Assembly: GCA_017983635.1 (NCBI GenBank)
Contig: JAGOBA010000002.1
Span: 434,001 to 498,000 of the forward strand
Origin: Alphaproteobacteria bacterium
GTDB taxonomy: Bacteria > Pseudomonadota > Alphaproteobacteria > Micropepsales > Micropepsaceae
DNA length: 64,000 bases
Direction: 5' to 3'
The position numbers were made by a program, and so were the translations under genes. Below the pieces are notes generated by a model, which saw only the letters and a program-made list of their open reading frames with translations, ran no database searches and had not been told where the DNA came from. This document shows positions 56,582 to 64,000 of the stretch, piece after piece. How positions within the stretch are numbered: position 1 is the stretch's first letter; the number at the start of each line of letters is the position of its first letter.

Positions 56582-56610
56582 AATATGGCGTTTGCCCGAC
56601 GTTCATTCAA
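56582..56610 (-). promoter_or_regulatory. Promoter of the 34-residue gene
   Basis: On the minus strand: TTGAAT (56605-56610), 17-bp spacer, CATATT (56582-56587). The predicted start is about 36 bp before the ATG. TCATTCAA overlaps the -35 and has an inverted partner TTGAATGA at 56560-56567. Confidence 0.5.
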
Positions 56611-56632
56611 ACGAGGACTTTTCATTGCTAGA

Positions 56633-56647
56633 ATGAGAATTTCTCAT
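56633..56647. promoter_or_regulatory. Candidate LysR-regulator binding site
   Basis: ATGAGAATTTCTCAT is a perfect palindrome with a single central base and contains the T-N11-A LysR signature. It lies 11 bp before the LysR start and about 23 bp beyond the -35 of the divergent small gene, the usual position for control of both. Confidence 0.6.
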
Positions 56648-56658
56648 ATAATTAACGT

Positions 56659-57552
56659 ATGCGGCGTCGCCTTCCCCCCTTGAATTCGCTCCGGGCCTTC
56701 GAATCCGCGGCCCGTTTGCTCAGTTTCACAAGGGCTGCTGATGAATTGACGGTCACCCAAAGCGCCGTCAGCCATCAGGTAAAGGCATTGGAGGATTGGG
56801 CCGGCATGCCCCTGTTCCGCCGCGACGGCCGCCACATGGCCCTGACCGAGGCCGCGCAGAAGTATCTCCCCGCCGTCTCTGCCGCGCTCGACCAGATCGC
56901 GCTGGCGAGCCGCAAGCTCCAAGCCGTCGACCCCGGCCAAGGCTGGCTCACGGTGGCCGTGATGCCGTCCTTCGCGGGTAAGTGGCTGGTCCCGCGACTC
57001 GCCGCCTTCCGCGCCAAGCACCCGGAGATCGACGTCTGGCTCGCAACGTTCGAGCGCCAAACCGGCGCGCTCGACGCCGATGTCGACCTCGCGATCCGCT
57101 ATGGCCGCGAAGAGTGGCCGGGCCTGACCAGCATCAAGTTCCTCGGCGAAGAACTGTTTCCCGTTTGCGCACCGAGCCTTGGCCCCCAACTCAAAGACCC
57201 AACCGACCTCGGACGCGTGACGCTGCTGCACGACGAGCTGCGCGAAGACTGGGGCATGTGGCTGCGCGCCGCCGGCGTGACCACCGTCGATCCTTCCAGA
57301 GGCCCCGGCTTCGACGACTCCGGCCTCCTCATTCAAGCAGCCATCGAAGGCCTAGGCGTCGCCCTCGGCCGCAGCGTCCTCGTCAAAGGGGACCTCGACG
57401 CCGGAAGATTGGTCAAGCCTTTCCCGACCGCCCTCGCGAGCGAAAGTGCCTATTACCTCGTCTATCCGCCCGAACTCGAAAACGCGCCGAAGGTCAAAGC
57501 CTTCCGCGAATGGTTGCTCGCCACCGCCGGTGCGCAAGAAAAAGGGACATAA
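56659..57552 (+). CDS. LysR-family regulator (GcvA-like)
   Basis: 297 residues. Winged HTH at the N-terminus: P-P-L-N-S-L-R-A-F-E-S-A-A-R, T-Q-S-A-V-S-H-Q-V-K-A-L-E; followed by the two-lobed effector domain (about 95-290). Of the GcvA type, which often starts with a short basic leader. Effector unknown. The divergent small gene and the palindrome between them suggest it regulates that gene and itself. Confidence 0.92.
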   Translation: MRRRLPPLNSLRAFESAARLLSFTRAADELTVTQSAVSHQVKALEDWAGMPLFRRDGRHMALTEAAQKYLPAVSAALDQIALASRKLQAVDPGQGWLTVAVMPSFAGKWLVPRLAAFRAKHPEIDVWLATFERQTGALDADVDLAIRYGREEWPGLTSIKFLGEELFPVCAPSLGPQLKDPTDLGRVTLLHDELREDWGMWLRAAGVTTVDPSRGPGFDDSGLLIQAAIEGLGVALGRSVLVKGDLDAGRLVKPFPTALASESAYYLVYPPELENAPKVKAFREWLLATAGAQEKGT

Positions 57553-57624
57553 TAATTTCTTCGGGAACCGCCTTGGCAACCGCCGCTGCGCTTCTTAGAA
57601 CACTCGAAACCCAAGGACACGCCC

Positions 57625-58614
57625 ATGCCATCGCTCTATCGCATCTTCGGCGCCGAGATGTCGCCCTACTCGGTGAAGGTCCGCGCCTACGCCCGTTACA
57701 AGCAGTTGCCGCACCAATGGCTGAACCGCGGCGGTGACAACGCGGCCGAGTACGCGAAATACGCGAAGATCCAGATTGTGCCGCTGGTGGTAACGCCGGA
57801 AGGCGAGGCCATCCAAGACTCGACCCCCATCATCGAACGGCTTGAGCGCGATCACCCCGAACCCTCGATCTATCCGCAGGACCCTGCGTTGAATTTTCTC
57901 TCTGCCCTTCTCGAGGAACTCGCTGACGAGTGGGGCAACAAGTGGATGTTCCACTACCGCTGGCGTCGCGACATCGATCAAAAGGCTTGCGCCATGCGCT
58001 TGGCGCTCGCCATGAACCCTGCCATGGATGAAGCCACGCAGGGGGCCTTCGCGGAACAAATTCGCACCCGCATGGTGAGCCGCGTCTGGTTCGTGGGTTC
58101 AAGCGACGCAACCGCGCCCATTATCGAAGAAACGTTCCACGCAGCGCTCGCCCAACTCGACGCGCATTTGAAGGACCGCGCCTATCTCTTCGGTGCCAGA
58201 CCCTCCTTCGCCGACTTCGCGCTCTGGGGCCAGATTTACAACATGTGGACCGACCCGACCCCAGGCGCGATCATCGAAGCCCGCGCGCAAAACACACTCG
58301 CCTGGATCCAGCGCATGCTCTGGCCGAAGGCCGAAGGCGAATTCGAAACCTGGCGCACGCTCGAGCCGACGCTCTTGCCCATCATTCGCGATTGGGCCGG
58401 CGAACTCTTCCTGCCCTGGAGCATCGCCAACGCCGCCGCGCTCAAAAACCCCGACGAGGAATTCGAAGTCACACTCCGCGGCAAATCGTGGCGCCAGAAG
58501 CCGCAAAAGTACCACGCCAAGTCGTTGGAAGCATTGCGCGCCAAACTCGCCGCCACGAAAGACCGCTCCGCCCTCGACGCCATCCTGAGCAAGGCGAATG
58601 TGCGGCTACTCTGA
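57625..58614 (+). CDS. Glutathione S-transferase-family protein
   Basis: 329 residues with AAGGA before the ATG. N-terminal thioredoxin-fold domain (about 1-85): S-P-Y-S-V-K-V-R-A-Y, I-V-P-L-V-V (cis-Pro loop), I-Q-D-S-T-P-I-I. C-terminal helical domain with R-P-S-F-A-D-F-A-L-W-G-Q. It is about 100 residues longer than most GSTs, with an extra C-terminal region (250-329). The substrate is unknown. Confidence 0.85.
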   Translation: MPSLYRIFGAEMSPYSVKVRAYARYKQLPHQWLNRGGDNAAEYAKYAKIQIVPLVVTPEGEAIQDSTPIIERLERDHPEPSIYPQDPALNFLSALLEELADEWGNKWMFHYRWRRDIDQKACAMRLALAMNPAMDEATQGAFAEQIRTRMVSRVWFVGSSDATAPIIEETFHAALAQLDAHLKDRAYLFGARPSFADFALWGQIYNMWTDPTPGAIIEARAQNTLAWIQRMLWPKAEGEFETWRTLEPTLLPIIRDWAGELFLPWSIANAAALKNPDEEFEVTLRGKSWRQKPQKYHAKSLEALRAKLAATKDRSALDAILSKANVRLL

Positions 58615-58631
58615 GGAACCCCGAACCACGA

Positions 58632-59012
58632 TCACCGCGTCGCCGTCTCAATCAGCAGCGCCCGCCGTGCCGCATCGCGGTGCTTCTCGGTGATATGGGC
58701 CCCCGCAATCGCGATCGCCGTTGCCAGCACCGTCGCGTCGTCGCTGAACCCAAGGCCCGCGATCGCGTCCGGGATCACGTCGATCGGCAGGATGAAATAG
58801 GCGACGGCGGCCAGCAGGATCGCCCGCGCGTGCAGCGGTGTCGTCCCGTCGGTCGCACAGTAGAACGCGGCAACCGCGTCCTCCGCGAACGGGATCCGTC
58901 CGATCGTCCGGCGCAGCTTGCGCCAAAAGCCTTCGCGCACGATCCGCTCGTTGCGGATGACGCGCGCCGGCGCCAAAATCTCGCCTTCAAGCGGGGGCAT
59001 CTGTGTCGTCAT
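58632..59012 (-). CDS. YkvA/DUF1232-family membrane protein
   Basis: 126 residues from the ATG at 59012; an ATG five codons earlier is possible. The DUF1232 core is clear: A-V-A-Y-F-I-L-P-I-D-V-I-P-D-A-I, then G-F-S-D-D-A. A single hydrophobic segment spans about 65-90. Function unknown. Convergent with the GST gene and divergent from the SDR. Confidence 0.88.
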   Translation of the reverse strand: MTTQMPPLEGEILAPARVIRNERIVREGFWRKLRRTIGRIPFAEDAVAAFYCATDGTTPLHARAILLAAVAYFILPIDVIPDAIAGLGFSDDATVLATAIAIAGAHITEKHRDAARRALLIETATR

Positions 59013-59173
59013 TGGCGGACCATCCAAATCCCTAGCGTCAATACCGCGCTGATATGGTGATCGCAGTATAGAGGCGAAAGCCCCGGCGCTCCATGGCCAT
59101 CTCGGCGCTCTGGCCTCCCGCTCTTGCCGCCGCTATGTAAACGCCGCCTCATTTCAGCAAAGGAAGCCGTCTC

Positions 59174-59959
59174 ATGCAGCTCAATCGTTCAGTCACCGCC
59201 GTCGTCACCGGCGGCGCTTCGGGCCTCGGCGAAGCCACCGCCCGCGAACTCGCCGCCGCCGGATGCCGCGTCGCCATCTTCGACCGCGACAAGGCAAAGG
59301 GCGAAAAAGTCGCCGCCGACATCGACGGCGTCTACTGCGAAGTCGATGTGACCAGCGAGCAAAGCGTGCTCGACGGCTTCAAGAAGGCTCGCGCCGCGCT
59401 CGGCCAGGAACGCATCCTCATCAACTGCGCCGGCACCGGCATCGCGATCAAGACAGCGACCCGCAAGAAAGAGACGAACGAAATCGTGCCCCATCCGACG
59501 GAGCACTTCGACCGCATCTTGCAGATCAATCTCGTCGGCTCGTTCCGCTGCCTCTCGAAATCGGCTGCCGGCATGCTGTCCCTCGAACCCGTGACCGAGG
59601 ACGGCGAGCGCGGCGTCATCATCAACACCGGCTCTGTCGCCGCCCAAGACGGTCAGATCGGCCAAGTCGCCTACTCCGCCTCGAAGGGCGGCATTGTCGG
59701 CATGACGCTTCCGATTGCCCGCGATCTGTCGCGTGACGGCGTGCGCTGCTGCACGATTTTACCAGGCCTCTTCAACACGCCGTTGATGGCGGGCGCGCCG
59801 GAAGAGCTGAAGAAGAGCTTGGGCGCGCAAGTGCCGTTCCCCTCCCGCCTCGGCCATCCTTACGAATACGCCAAGCTCGCACGCCACATCTGTGAGAACT
59901 CGATGTTGAACGGCGAAGTCATCCGCCTCGACGGCGCGATCCGCATGGCGCCGCGCTAA
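59174..59959 (+). CDS. SDR-family dehydrogenase (3-hydroxyacyl-CoA dehydrogenase type 2-like)
   Basis: 261 residues. Classical SDR: V-T-G-G-A-S-G-L-G-E (NAD binding), N-C-A-G-T-G, catalytic S-V-A-A-Q-D...Y-S-A-S-K-G, and P-G-L-F-N-T-P. The overall pattern, including F-D-R-I-L-Q-I-N-L-V-G and the late L-N-G-E-V-I-R-L-D-G-A-I-R-M, resembles type-2 3-hydroxyacyl-CoA/17-beta-hydroxysteroid dehydrogenases. A thioesterase gene follows after 5 bp, supporting a role in acyl-CoA metabolism. Confidence 0.9.
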   Translation: MQLNRSVTAVVTGGASGLGEATARELAAAGCRVAIFDRDKAKGEKVAADIDGVYCEVDVTSEQSVLDGFKKARAALGQERILINCAGTGIAIKTATRKKETNEIVPHPTEHFDRILQINLVGSFRCLSKSAAGMLSLEPVTEDGERGVIINTGSVAAQDGQIGQVAYSASKGGIVGMTLPIARDLSRDGVRCCTILPGLFNTPLMAGAPEELKKSLGAQVPFPSRLGHPYEYAKLARHICENSMLNGEVIRLDGAIRMAPR

Positions 59960-59964
59960 GCGCC

Positions 59965-60366
59965 ATGAGCGATACCGACGCCAGGTTCGCGAACTCGTTG
60001 CCGGGACTCTTGGGTCTGGAGTTTTCGGACTCAGAGCCCGGCTACGTTCGCGGTCGGATGGCGGTGAAGCAGCACCACATGGCGCCGAACGGTTACCTGC
60101 ACGCGGCGAGCGTCATCGCGCTCGCCGATTCCGCCTGCGGTCGCGGTGCCTTCATCTCGCGCCCGGAAGGCGCGACCGGTTTCACCACCATCGAACTCAA
60201 GACGAATTTCCTAGGCACCGCCAAGGACGGCGCGATCGAGGTCGAAGCGCGCCTCGTGCACGGCGGCAGATTGACCCAGGTGTGGGATGCTGAGGTCCGC
60301 CGCGAAGGTGACACCAAGCCGTTGGCGCTATTCCGCTGCACGCAGATGATGCTCTACCCCAAGTAG
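59965..60366 (+). CDS. PaaI-type hotdog thioesterase
   Basis: 133 residues. Hotdog fold with N-G-Y-L-H-A-A-S-V-I-A-L-A-D-S-A-C-G (the H-G/A-G helix region) and T-I-E-L-K-T-N-F-L-G. PaaI/YigI relatives hydrolyse aryl- or acyl-CoA thioesters. Starts 5 bp after the SDR stop, so probably the same operon. Confidence 0.88.
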   Translation: MSDTDARFANSLPGLLGLEFSDSEPGYVRGRMAVKQHHMAPNGYLHAASVIALADSACGRGAFISRPEGATGFTTIELKTNFLGTAKDGAIEVEARLVHGGRLTQVWDAEVRREGDTKPLALFRCTQMMLYPK

Positions 60367-60447
60367 AGTGCCCGCAAACTTGCCCCCTGTCTGAGCCGCC
60401 GGTAAGTTCCGCGCCGCAGATTCCTGCTTCGTAAAGGGGACTATCGA

Positions 60448-61401
60448 ATGAATCGCAACGTTGTGATCGGTGGCGTCGCAGCCGCCGCCTTGGCTGTTGG
60501 CGGCGGCGCTTGGTACTTCCTGGGCGGCAGCCTCAGCGGTGGATCGGGCTCGTCGACGACGAACGAACCGCAAGGTCCGATCGCGCTCAACGTCGTCAAC
60601 GTGATCACCGAGCACGGCGCGACGCAATCCGACGATGGCCGCAAGCTCAACGTCACATTCCCGAAATTCGAATTGATCGCCAAAGGCGGCGAGACCACCT
60701 CGTCGGTCTTCTCGACCACGTGGAATTTGAAGGTCGGTCCCGATGAGCGCGTCCTCGTCGCGGCAGCAACCGTCAGCGGCTACATGAAGTCCGCCTCGCC
60801 CGGCATGACCGCCGCCCCCGCGCCGGCACCTGCCACGCCGGCGGCAACGCCTGCCGATCAACCGGCAGTCGCGGCAGCACCCGCAGCGGACGGAACCACA
60901 CCGGCCGCACCCGCAGCGACGCCCGCTGCCGAGCAGCCGAAGCCCGCGGCCCCCGCGCCCGCCAAACCGGTCGCCGGTGACGGCGTCGCCCGCCTCGTCA
61001 TCAGTGTCGGCGGTGAAACCTCGGTGACCGAGTGGCACGACGTGACAGGCGAAGGCGCCGATCGCAAGGTCGCTAAAGCCGTGGCGTTCACGACCGCAAC
61101 GAAGGATCTGCGCGAAGGCGCGACGATCCCCGTTACCGTGAGCCTCGAAGTCTCCGGCTCGAACGCGAACGAGACGATCGCCCGCGTCAACGCCATCGAT
61201 CTGCAACTCTTCGCCGAGAACGCGCCGCTGCCGAAGCCGGAAGTTCCGGTCGCCGCAGCGCCCACCACAACGGACGGCACCACGCCGGCAACCACCGACG
61301 GCACCACGCCGCCGGCCGCTACCGATTCGACGACACCGCCGGCAGCCGCACCGGCCACGCCGCCGGCAGACGGCACGACCACGACTCCACCGGCAAACTA
61401 A
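60448..61401 (+). CDS. Membrane-anchored Ala/Pro-rich hypothetical protein
   Basis: 317 residues. An N-terminal anchor (about 5-28) precedes a small beta-rich domain (45-115), a Pro/Ala-rich linker (about 118-175), a second beta-rich domain (180-255) and a Thr/Pro-rich tail with T-D-G-T-T-P-type repeats. No enzymatic motif. It may be an extended periplasmic protein. Overlaps the convergent phhB end by 4 bp. Confidence 0.6.
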   Translation: MNRNVVIGGVAAAALAVGGGAWYFLGGSLSGGSGSSTTNEPQGPIALNVVNVITEHGATQSDDGRKLNVTFPKFELIAKGGETTSSVFSTTWNLKVGPDERVLVAAATVSGYMKSASPGMTAAPAPAPATPAATPADQPAVAAAPAADGTTPAAPAATPAAEQPKPAAPAPAKPVAGDGVARLVISVGGETSVTEWHDVTGEGADRKVAKAVAFTTATKDLREGATIPVTVSLEVSGSNANETIARVNAIDLQLFAENAPLPKPEVPVAAAPTTTDGTTPATTDGTTPPAATDSTTPPAAAPATPPADGTTTTPPAN

Positions 61402-61691
61402 CGCCGCGCCGCAAGCTCCATGGCGCGGGCGAGTTCGACGTCTTTCATCGTCAGCCCGCCCGCGTCATGCGTCGTCAGCAGCACGTTGACGGTCTTGTAG
61501 ACATTCGACCACTCCGGGTGGTGGTCCATACGCTCCGCCACCAGCGCGACCTGGGTCATGAACCCGAACGCCTCCACGAAATCACCGAACACGAACGTCT
61601 TCACGATCGCATCCCGCGAGGGCTCCGCGCGCCAGCCGGGCAATTCCTGAAGCGCCGCAGCGCGTTGCGCCTGATCGAGTTTTGTCGTCAC
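61398..61691 (-). CDS. phhB: Pterin-4a-carbinolamine dehydratase
   Basis: 97 residues from a GTG at 61691. D-H-H-P-E-W (His57-His58) and the later T-T-H-D-A-G-G-L-T hold the three catalytic His of the PCD/DCoH family. Dehydrates 4a-hydroxytetrahydropterin after aromatic hydroxylation; no phenylalanine hydroxylase is in the window. Upstream in-frame codons add non-family residues. Confidence 0.92.
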   Translation of the reverse strand: MTTKLDQAQRAAALQELPGWRAEPSRDAIVKTFVFGDFVEAFGFMTQVALVAERMDHHPEWSNVYKTVNVLLTTHDAGGLTMKDVELARAMELAARR

Positions 61692-61764
61692 AAATGCTCT
61701 CCACAAGATGAGCAAGCCTAGTCTATCTTCACCCGAAATCCGTTCGCTTGGCGAGGGCCCCAAT

Positions 61765-62184
61765 ATGACAGCCGAAACACTCTACGAATTGACCGCCCCG
61801 TCTCTCGACGACATCGAGTACCTCGCGCGCGACACGTTCGAGCGCCTGCCGGAGCAGTTCCGCGCCCGCTGCGGCAACATCGTCTTCCGCGTCGAAGACT
61901 TCCCCGACGACGATGTGATCGAAGAAATGGAACTCGAAACGCCCTATGACATTCTGGGCCTCTTCCAAGGCGTCGGCGCGACCGAGAACCTGGAGAGCGA
62001 TCCCGCGCCGCGCGAACCGAACATCGTCTTCCTTTACCGCCGCCCGATCCTCGACGAATGGAGCGATTCCGAAATCACGCTCGGCGACATCGTGACCCAC
62101 GTGCTCGTGCACGAGATCGGTCACCACTTCGGCCTCTCCGACGACGACATCGAACGCATCGAAGCCGACGTCGCCGAAGGCTAA
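61765..62184 (+). CDS. Zincin-like metallopeptidase (Zincin_1/DUF1025)
   Basis: 139 residues from the ATG at 61765. C-terminal [15 protein letters not shown] supplies His116, Glu117, His120 and a later Asp, the zinc pattern of this minimal peptidase family. The N-terminal half is acidic and conserved in family members. Its substrate is unknown. Overlaps the convergent thpR by 4 bp. Confidence 0.9.
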   Translation: MTAETLYELTAPSLDDIEYLARDTFERLPEQFRARCGNIVFRVEDFPDDDVIEEMELETPYDILGLFQGVGATENLESDPAPREPNIVFLYRRPILDEWSDSEITLGDIVTHVLVHEIGHHFGLSDDDIERIEADVAEG

Positions 62185-62717
62185 TCGAGCAGCGGATAAG
62201 TCCGCTCGGCGCGGTACAAGCTCCCCCGCGCCGACGGATGACTTGAGTAGAGCGCAAACTCTCGCGCGCGAAACGGCCCGCTGTCGAACGCCGCATGCGC
62301 CGCCAAGAACTCGCGCACCTTCGGCAATGGCGCATCGCGCAGCCTGGCCAGGGTCACATGCGGCGTGTACTTGCGGCTCTCGGCTTCAAGCCCCATCCGC
62401 TGCAGCGCGCTCTCGACCTTGGCGACCAGATGATGCAGCGCCTCGTTAGGCGCGACGCCGACCCAGAGCGCATGCGGATCGCGCCCGCCGAACTCGCCAG
62501 CGGCCTTCAGCGTCAGATCGAATGATCGGGCCCGCAAGCTGCTCAGCACGTCGTCGATGTCGTTCGCCACGGCCTCGTCGACCTCGCCGATAAACCGCAA
62601 CGTCAGATGCAAGTTCTCCGGCGGCGTCCACCGCGCGCCGGGCACGCCGCCCTGCAGCAGTGAAAGCCGAAGCCGCACGCTCTCCGGTATTTCGATCGCG
62701 GTAAAGAGGCGGATCAT
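62181..62717 (-). CDS. thpR: RNA 2',3'-cyclic phosphodiesterase
   Basis: 178 residues. Two H-x-T-x motifs of the 2H phosphoesterase family, H-L-T-L (His37) and H-V-T-L (His120), with R-F-I-G-E-V after the first. Opens 2',3'-cyclic phosphate on RNA ends. Last gene of a minus-strand set with the aldo/keto reductase and the GDSL esterase. Confidence 0.93.
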   Translation of the reverse strand: MIRLFTAIEIPESVRLRLSLLQGGVPGARWTPPENLHLTLRFIGEVDEAVANDIDDVLSSLRARSFDLTLKAAGEFGGRDPHALWVGVAPNEALHHLVAKVESALQRMGLEAESRKYTPHVTLARLRDAPLPKVREFLAAHAAFDSGPFRAREFALYSSHPSARGSLYRAERTYPLLD

Positions 62718-63764
62718 CTACGGCGCGGGGTTCGGCTGCGCATGATGCGCCTCATCGACCGCCTTCTCCAATTCGGCTGTCCACGCCAATTTCACGCTGT
62801 CGATGTTGGTTTTCAGCTGCTCCATCGTCGTCGCACCGATGATGTTCGAGGTCACGAACGGCCGCGTCGTCACGAATTGCAACGCCATCTGCGCCGGATC
62901 GAGATCGAACGTCTTGGCGATGGCGAGATAGCGCTCGATCGCAGGCCCCGTCTCGGGTTTTTCATAGCGCTGCAGCCGGTTGAACAGCGCCTTGCGCGAC
63001 TTCGCCGGCAGCGCGCCCGCCTGATACTTGCCCGTCAGATACCCTTGCGCGAGAGGCGAATAGGCAAGCAACCCGACCTGTTCGCGATGCGCGATTTCGG
63101 CTTGGCCCATCTCGAACGTCCGGTTGATCAGGCTATACGCGTTCTGAATCGACTGTACCCGCGGCAATCCCGTCGCCGTCGCGTGATGCAGGAACGACAT
63201 CGTGCCCCACGCCGTCTCGTTCGAAAGCCCGATCCAGCGGATTTTCCCCGCCTTCACCTGATCCTGCAGCGCGCCCAGAATATCGGCGATGGGCACCGTC
63301 GGCGCGTCCACGTGCTTGTAGCTCAGCCCCATCGACCCGAACATCGAGACCGGGCGATCGGGCCAATGCAGCTGGTAGAGATCGATCCGGTCGGTTTGCA
63401 GCCGCATCAAGCTGGAGTCCACCGCCTCGGCAATCTGCTTGGGCGTCTGCTCCGTGCCCGAACCGTCCTTGCGCAACCAGTTCATCGGCGAGCGCCCCGC
63501 GACCTTTGTCGCCAAGATCACCTTGTCGCGCGTGCCGCGTGCCTTGAACCAAGAGCCGATGATTCGCTCGGTCGAGCCTTGCGTGTCGGGCTTCGGCGGC
63601 ACGGCGTACATCTCGGACGTATCGAAGAAGTTGATTCCGGCCGCGAGCGCATAGTCCATCTGCGCATGGCCCTCGGCCTCGGTGTTCTGCTCGCCCCACG
63701 TCATGGTACCCAGGCACAGAGCCGACACCTTGACGCCCGTGCGCCCAAGTTCGCGATATTCCAT
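62718..63764 (-). CDS. Aldo/keto reductase (Tas-like)
   Basis: 348 residues. (beta/alpha)8 barrel with L-G-T-M-T-W-G, F-F-D-T-S-E-M-Y (catalytic Asp/Tyr), A-T-K-V-A-G (Lys), Y-Q-L-H-W-P-D, and the NADP-binding I-I-G-A-T-T-M-E-Q-L near the C-terminus. Length and order fit E. coli Tas. It abuts thpR directly and lies 14 bp after the GDSL esterase. Confidence 0.92.
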   Translation of the reverse strand: MEYRELGRTGVKVSALCLGTMTWGEQNTEAEGHAQMDYALAAGINFFDTSEMYAVPPKPDTQGSTERIIGSWFKARGTRDKVILATKVAGRSPMNWLRKDGSGTEQTPKQIAEAVDSSLMRLQTDRIDLYQLHWPDRPVSMFGSMGLSYKHVDAPTVPIADILGALQDQVKAGKIRWIGLSNETAWGTMSFLHHATATGLPRVQSIQNAYSLINRTFEMGQAEIAHREQVGLLAYSPLAQGYLTGKYQAGALPAKSRKALFNRLQRYEKPETGPAIERYLAIAKTFDLDPAQMALQFVTTRPFVTSNIIGATTMEQLKTNIDSVKLAWTAELEKAVDEAHHAQPNPAP

Positions 63765-63778
63765 GAAAGTTGTTCCGT

Positions 63779-64000
63779 TCAGTGAGTGGCGGCCGGCTTG
63801 GCCTTGGCGCGAATCTGGGCGATCAGTTTTTCCGCATAAGGCAGCATAGCTTTGACGATCACCTGGGTACCCTGCTCATTGGGATGAATACCATCGGCTT
63901 GGTTCAGCTTCGGGTTCGCCGCCACCCCTTCCAAGAAGAAGGGATAGAACAGCACGTCGTGTTTCTTTGCGAGGTCGGGATAGATCGCATCGAACGCTGT
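63779..64000 (-). CDS. GDSL/TesA-type esterase, 3' end only (cut by window edge)
   Basis: The last 73 residues of an open frame that continues beyond base 64000. It contains D-G-I-H-P-N-E-Q-G, the block V (Asp-x-x-His) of SGNH hydrolases such as TesA, with F-Y-P-F-F-L-E-G-V just before. The N-terminal GDSL serine lies outside. Probably periplasmic arylesterase or lysophospholipase; start and signal peptide cannot be seen. Confidence 0.85.
   Translation of the reverse strand, partial: TAFDAIYPDLAKKHDVLFYPFFLEGVAANPKLNQADGIHPNEQGTQVIVKAMLPYAEKLIAQIRAKAKPAATH

Overview
The window is GC-rich, gene-dense bacterial DNA with no rRNA, phage, CRISPR array or transposase. Gene content and order point to an alphaproteobacterium, perhaps near the Caulobacterales/Hyphomonadales: rpe next to a heparinase II/III-like gene and purH, the 180-kDa class NAD-glutamate dehydrogenase, rlmN beside an ialB-type gene, an ECF11-type RpoE/ChrR pair, a full TTAA-N7-TTAA CtrA-type box and a GTTC-N7-GTTC LexA-type box. 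The order-level placement is inference.

Layout. 1-8 kb: penicillin acylase-family lipoprotein (cut by the window edge), decayed fragments, Slt-type lytic transglycosylase, FAD oxidoreductase, a parD with a broken parE, a LuxR-type regulator and a GNAT. 8-17 kb: an SOS-like promoter without an obvious gene, an SdhAF4-like gene, two M48 proteases (Ste24-like and HtpX), rsmB, rpe, heparinase-like and purH. 17-26.6 kb: an outer-membrane barrel gene followed by a decayed second copy of the purH 3' end, MFS and EamA transporters, a TGATCCC heptamer array, the giant gdh gene, a DEDDh exonuclease and a DUF1287 lipoprotein.

26.9-40.9 kb is the most unusual part: DUF1302 / DUF1329 / Ycf48-like genes in two successive sets. 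The DUF1329+Ycf48 portion is a 2,628-bp direct repeat that appears identical, while the two DUF1302 genes have clearly diverged. Two tandem diiron ferritin-like proteins and a TonB-C-domain protein follow. It reads as an outer-membrane/periplasmic handling system for a hydrophobic compound coupled to an oxidative step; the substrate is unknown, and the RND/MMPL exporter often found with such genes is not in the window.

41-46.5 kb: an orphan vapB, small genes, and a tight + strand operon of enoyl-CoA hydratase, AlkB, acyl-CoA dehydrogenase, an HsaA/HpaB-like flavoprotein and dapB. 46.5-52.5 kb: housekeeping genes (tRNA-Ala(CGC), YggT, folD, argG, rlmN, ialB). 52.5-56.3 kb: ECF sigma/ChrR anti-sigma, type III asparaginase, quinone oxidoreductase. 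56.4-64 kb: a 34-codon gene with its own promoter and terminator divergent from a LysR regulator, then GST, SDR, thioesterase, phhB, a zincin, thpR, an aldo/keto reductase and the 3' end of a GDSL esterase gene (cut by the edge).

Start sites were chosen from ribosome-binding sites, signal peptides and family alignment from memory. No database search was possible, so family names rest on recognised motifs.
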